63,287 nucleotides of DNA from JBNRMR01 sp050942895 (GTDB lineage Bacteria > Bacillota > Clostridia > Christensenellales > UBA1750). The notes under the pieces were generated by a model, which worked only from the letters and a program-made list of their open reading frames with translations, was not told where the DNA came from and did no database searches. A program made the translations under genes and the position numbers. This document shows positions 60,302 to 63,287 of this stretch, one piece after another (within the stretch, counting starts at the first letter, position 1; each line of letters starts with the position of its first letter). Where the stretch lies: positions 1 to 63,287 of the forward strand of contig JBMNOE010000015.1 of assembly GCA_050942895.1 (NCBI GenBank), given 5' to 3'.

Positions 60302-60395
60302 CCGATGAACTTGAAATTCCGCCCCGTCCTCGGCTTTTTTAGCCGTGGGACTTGAAATTTCCGGATGGAAGGCATCCGCGCCTGCGGGGTTTCGT
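60302..60395 (+). promoter_or_regulatory. Structured 5' leader, possible three-way junction RNA
   Basis: Within the roughly 130-base leader, CCCCG (60322-60326) can pair with CGGGG (60385-60389) to enclose two hairpins: TCC-CGGCT / AGCCG-GGA (60327-60350) and CGGATG / CATCCG (60362-60378, loop GAAGG). CTTGAAATT occurs twice, at 60310-60318 and 60351-60359. It does not match the c-di-AMP, c-di-GMP or other riboswitch cores that I can recall. No terminator follows, so any control would be at translation. Confidence 0.4.
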
Positions 60396-60411
60396 ATAAG
60401 TGGAGGGAAAT

Positions 60412-62121
60412 GTGAGCTGCATAAAAGAGCTGGCTATATATATATGGAAATGGATGGTCTACATTGTATATAAAGGAAGGGCCATCCTGCATGGTTTTTA
60501 TGCAAGGCTTAGACAAAGGCATTCGGCCAGGAAAATGGCTGCTGTGACGGCGCTGGTCATGGTGCTTGTTTCGGTGCCGGTGATAATCGCCCTAAGCGCC
60601 ACAGGCGAACCGGCATATGATGACAGCCCCCTTGAAGATGGAGCTGTGACGAGAATGGGCTACGGCATCGCGTTGTCGGAGGAAAATTCGCCCCAGGCGA
60701 TGACTATGGCAGGGGCGGGCATTCCCGCCGGCGGCGATTCACCAGAGGGTGATGTTGCTGTACCCGAAGAAACACCTCAGCCCACGCCCACGCCCCAGCC
60801 CACACCGGAGCCGACGGTACATCCTTCAAACACAGTGCTCACCCACGGCATAACGGCCGAGATAATCAAGGAGCTGCAGGAGCGGCTGATGGATCTGGGA
60901 TACATGGAAAAAGACGAGCCCACGGATTATTTCGGAAGCATCACTAGGGCTGCCGTCAAGTATTTCCAGCGCCAGCATGATCTTTCTGTGGACGGCAAGG
61001 TTGGCATGGAGACATATAGTCTGCTGATGGGCAATAACGCTCAGCGGTATACGGTCATGCAGGGCGCTTCCGGCACAGATGTCACCGAGCTTCAGACAAG
61101 GCTTTACGAGCTGGGCTACATGGAGCATGTGACGGGCTTTTTTGGCGATGAGACCCTGGAGGCGGTTAAAAAGTTTCAAAGCTATAACCATCTTTCTGTG
61201 GATGGAAAGGTGGGCACAAAGACACGCGAAATGCTCTACAGCGCCAATGCAAACGCATATTTCATGAAATACGGCGAAAAAAGCGACGAGGTTAAGGAAT
61301 ACCAGGCAAGGCTGCAAAAGTTGGGCTACCTGACCACCACCCCCGACGGCGTGTACGGAAAGGACACCGTTGCCGCAGTCAGGCGATTCCAGGAGCTGAA
61401 CGGCATCATTTCCGACGGCTTCCTCGGCCCCAACACGGTAAGGGTGCTGAAATCCAGCAGCGCAAAGAACAACGCCCTCATGTTTGGAATGAGGGGTGAT
61501 GACGTTGAAAATGTTCAGAAATTATTGAAAAATTTAGGATATATGAGGAATGTCACGGGCTATTTCGGCAGCGAAACAGAGAACGCCGTGAAATCATTCC
61601 AGAGCAGGAACAGCCTCTCCTCAGACGGCATGGTGGGCAAGGCGACCATTACCGCTTTAAACAGCGGCAGCGCAAGGAGGGCCAGCAGCGGCTCATCGTC
61701 GTCAGACGGCGGCTCGTCGTCGGGCAGCTCATCTTCAAGCTCATCCAGCAACAGCAAGCTTGAAAAGATGATCAGTGTGGCTGAAAGCAAGCTTGGCAGC
61801 GAGTATGTGTTTGGAGCAAAGGGCCCCAATAAGTTCGACTGCTCCGGCTTCGTTTACTACGCGCTGAACCAGGCCGGGGTGAACCAGAGCTACATGACCT
61901 CTGCGGGCTGGGCATCAAGCACCAAGTACGACAAGATTACCCGCACAAAAGACCTTAAGCGCGGCGACATACTGGTGTTTGAGGGCCATGTGGGGATATA
62001 CACCGGTAACGGCGGCATGATAGACGCTTCCTCCGGCAGGGGCAAGGTGGTTTCCAGGTCAGGCATCTGGGATTCCAGCTACTGGACCAAGAACTTCATC
62101 TGCGGCTTTAGGATATTCTAG
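60412..62121 (+). CDS. Peptidoglycan hydrolase: four PG-binding repeats and NlpC/P60
   Basis: A 569-residue exported or membrane-anchored protein. One membrane helix (MAAVTALVMVLVSVPVIIALSA, about 42-63) is followed by a Pro/Thr-rich linker (TPQPTPTPQPTPEP) and four PG_binding_1 repeats (about 145-430, each with LG-Y, G-fG-T--AVk-FQ, -DG-vG). A Ser-rich linker then leads to an NlpC/P60 domain (about 450-569) with the catalytic Cys in FDCSGFVYY and His in FEGHVGIYTG. It cleaves cell-wall stem peptides. GTG 60412 is chosen because GGAGGG lies 5 bases before it, though GTG 60400 is in the same frame. Confidence 0.92.
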   Translation: MSCIKELAIYIWKWMVYIVYKGRAILHGFYARLRQRHSARKMAAVTALVMVLVSVPVIIALSATGEPAYDDSPLEDGAVTRMGYGIALSEENSPQAMTMAGAGIPAGGDSPEGDVAVPEETPQPTPTPQPTPEPTVHPSNTVLTHGITAEIIKELQERLMDLGYMEKDEPTDYFGSITRAAVKYFQRQHDLSVDGKVGMETYSLLMGNNAQRYTVMQGASGTDVTELQTRLYELGYMEHVTGFFGDETLEAVKKFQSYNHLSVDGKVGTKTREMLYSANANAYFMKYGEKSDEVKEYQARLQKLGYLTTTPDGVYGKDTVAAVRRFQELNGIISDGFLGPNTVRVLKSSSAKNNALMFGMRGDDVENVQKLLKNLGYMRNVTGYFGSETENAVKSFQSRNSLSSDGMVGKATITALNSGSARRASSGSSSSDGGSSSGSSSSSSSSNSKLEKMISVAESKLGSEYVFGAKGPNKFDCSGFVYYALNQAGVNQSYMTSAGWASSTKYDKITRTKDLKRGDILVFEGHVGIYTGNGGMIDASSGRGKVVSRSGIWDSSYWTKNFICGFRIF

Positions 62122-62130
62122 GAAGAGTGG

Positions 62131-62184
62131 TGTTTCGAGGGCTCTGCCCTCGAGCGCCCACCAAAGGGTGCCCCTTTGTGATCC
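62131..62184 (-). repeat. Two-hairpin dispersed element, copy g (reverse orientation)
   Basis: Read on the minus strand, CACAAAGGGG...CCCTTTGGTG (hairpin A) precedes CGAGGGCAGAGCCCTCG (hairpin B). It starts 10 bp after the NlpC/P60 stop. This copy lies in the opposite orientation to the others. Confidence 0.75.
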
Positions 62185-62307
62185 CATATTATATGTCGTG
62201 GAAGGGAGCCGCCGTAAAGAAAAATTTCGGTTACAGGGTTTATTCGGTTGCTTTTATTGCAAGTATGTAATAAAATTAAGTTGAGATTAAAAGAGAGGAG
62301 AGTGCTG

Positions 62308-63186
62308 ATGTCTTATATCATTATGACGGATACGAATTCCGACATAACCTACCCATTTGTCGACAAATATGACATAAAAATGATCTACATGCCATACTAC
62401 ATAGATGGGCAAGAGTTGTTCAGCGATCTGGCAAGATCCACGCGAACGCAGGAATTCTACAAATCCATGAGGGACGGTGCGACACCCACGACTTCCCTAT
62501 TGACCCAGGCACAGTATGTTGACTATTTCGAGCCATATCTTCAGGCGGGGCAGGACATTCTTTTTATCAGTTTTTCTTCAAAATTATCCGCCTCGATTGA
62601 GCAAGCCGCAAATGCAGTCACTGAAATGGCCGAAAAGTATCCGCAGAACAGGGTTGTTCACATCGATTCACGGCACATTTCGTTCGGCGAGGCGCTGATG
62701 GTCATAAGGGCTGCTAAGCTTAGGGATGAGGGCAAGGGCATTGACGAGGTTGCGCAGGCCATAGAAGGGGATCTGATGAACTATCATTCGTGGTTTGCCG
62801 TGGATGATCTGGTGTATCTGAAGCGCGGGGGCAGGCTGTCGGCCACCTCTGCAACCTTTGGCACTATAATGGACATAAAGCCCATACTCACCATCAGCCA
62901 TGATGGCAGGATAGTTCCTGCGGCGAAGGTTAAGGGCAGGAAAAAGGCGATAAAAGCCCTGCTTGACAAGTTTGAGGAGCTGTCGGAGGATAAAAAGCTG
63001 GTGGTGATCCTGGATGCCGACAGCGCAAATGAGGCCGGCCTTCTGCAGAAGGAGCTGGAGGACAGATATCCCGGTATCGAGGTTTTAAGGATCCCCGTCG
63101 GGCCGGTGATCTGCACCCACTGCGGCCCCGGCACCATCGCTCTCGTGTTTCCGGGGAGGGACAGGTCCGGCGCGAAGATCGCTTAG
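62308..63186 (+). CDS. DegV-family fatty-acid-binding protein
   Basis: A 292-residue DegV protein. The N-terminus IIMTDTNSDI, the motif TPTTSLLTQAQY, IHIDSRHISFGEALMV-like core, and the C-terminal PVGPVICTHCGPGTIALVF mark the family. DegV/FakB proteins hold a fatty acid and can present it to the kinase FakA. No fakA-like gene is near. The frame is open from 62248, but ATG 62308 with GAGGAG is the likely start. Confidence 0.92.
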   Translation: MSYIIMTDTNSDITYPFVDKYDIKMIYMPYYIDGQELFSDLARSTRTQEFYKSMRDGATPTTSLLTQAQYVDYFEPYLQAGQDILFISFSSKLSASIEQAANAVTEMAEKYPQNRVVHIDSRHISFGEALMVIRAAKLRDEGKGIDEVAQAIEGDLMNYHSWFAVDDLVYLKRGGRLSATSATFGTIMDIKPILTISHDGRIVPAAKVKGRKKAIKALLDKFEELSEDKKLVVILDADSANEAGLLQKELEDRYPGIEVLRIPVGPVICTHCGPGTIALVFPGRDRSGAKIA

Positions 63187-63230
63187 TTTTAAGCACAACT
63201 TTTTGCAAGCAGTAAAGACAAGCAAAAACA

Positions 63231-63263
63231 AAAACAGCCAGACGATAATGTCCGGCTGTTTTT
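63231..63263 (+). terminator. Terminator after the DegV gene
   Basis: Stem AAAACAGCC-GAC / GTC-GGCTGTTTTT with a 6-base loop and trailing T run. Confidence 0.85.
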
Positions 63264-63265
63264 AT

Positions 63266-63287
63266 GTTGCGGGGGTCTGGGGGTAGG
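63266..63287 (+). repeat. Partial two-hairpin element at the window end
   Basis: GTTGCGGGGGTCTGGGGGTAGG matches the region between hairpins A and B of copies d and e (CGGGGGTCTGGGGG). It is cut by the end of the window, 80 bp after the DegV stop. Confidence 0.5.

Noticed and set aside
60283..60400. c-di-AMP (ydaO) riboswitch upstream of the NlpC/P60 gene
   Set aside because: The gene type fits, but the conserved ydaO core sequences are not present. The leader is listed as an unassigned structure instead.

Overview
The window looks like a chromosomal segment of an anaerobic clostridial (Bacillota) bacterium, probably gut-associated and from a lineage with fairly high GC. This rests on several things seen together: a T-box leader, consensus sigma-A promoters with strong GGAGG ribosome sites, a Spo0A-family regulator next to a SpoIIM-like gene and deoB, an electron-bifurcating type [FeFe] hydrogenase operon, LplB/LplC-type sugar permease remnants, and a CopA/CopZ copper system. 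Finer taxonomic placement is not possible from the sequence alone. I see no rRNA, phage, integrase, IS element or CRISPR array.

Layout. 1-4.6 kb: purine operon purE-purM-purN-GNAT-purH on the minus strand. 4.6-8.1 kb: a decayed sugar-ABC locus (broken AraC regulator, permease joined in frame to a solute-binding protein), followed by an intact sulfatase. 9.6-13.3 kb: proS with a T-box leader, then a phosphohexomutase. 13.4-13.9 kb: a five-copy tandem repeat. 14-19.7 kb: an LCP-like exported protein, an MreB homologue, DUF1015, thrC and a P-loop protein, all on the minus strand. 19.9-22.5 kb: Spo0A-like regulator, SpoIIM-like protein, deoB. 22.6-24.8 kb: an exported SH3/zinc-ribbon-like protein and a GNAT. 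24.9-31.1 kb: a seven-gene hydrogenase operon. 31.4-34.2 kb: alkylation and AP-site DNA repair genes. 35.1 kb: purF. 36.6-41.6 kb: exo-rhamnogalacturonan-lyase-like enzyme, GNAT, serine hydrolase. 41.7-46.2 kb: glycine-betaine ABC transporter with a BusR-like regulator. 46.3-49.3 kb: a second decayed sugar-ABC locus. 49.7-52.5 kb: MATE, SDR and a C39-like protein. 52.6-55.2 kb: CopA fused to CopZ. 55.4-63.3 kb: Myb-like regulator, kinase, GH172-type protein, tRNA-Lys, surface proteins, NlpC/P60 hydrolase and DegV.

How the genes work together. The two purine loci (purE operon and purF) each carry a PurBox-like site exactly 35 bp upstream of the -35 hexamer, which suggests a PurR regulon. The hydrogenase operon holds the HydA, HydB and HydC-type subunits plus the DRTGG, PHP, HATPase and thioredoxin-like ferredoxin companions, with a Rex-like palindrome over its promoter. 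The betaine transporter sits beside a GntR-RCK_C regulator of the BusR type and carries a matching inverted repeat. Polysaccharide use seems to be contracting: two CUT1 transporter loci are dead, while a rhamnogalacturonan-type lyase, a GH172-type enzyme and a sulfatase remain.

The most unusual global feature is a dispersed GC-rich two-hairpin element. It occurs at about eight places, always just 3' of a gene, with hairpin stems that differ between copies but stay paired. Other points worth following up are the CopA-CopZ fusion with an internal ribosome site, the Spo0A-like protein with a degenerate receiver, and the parallel deletion fusions in both dead sugar transporters.
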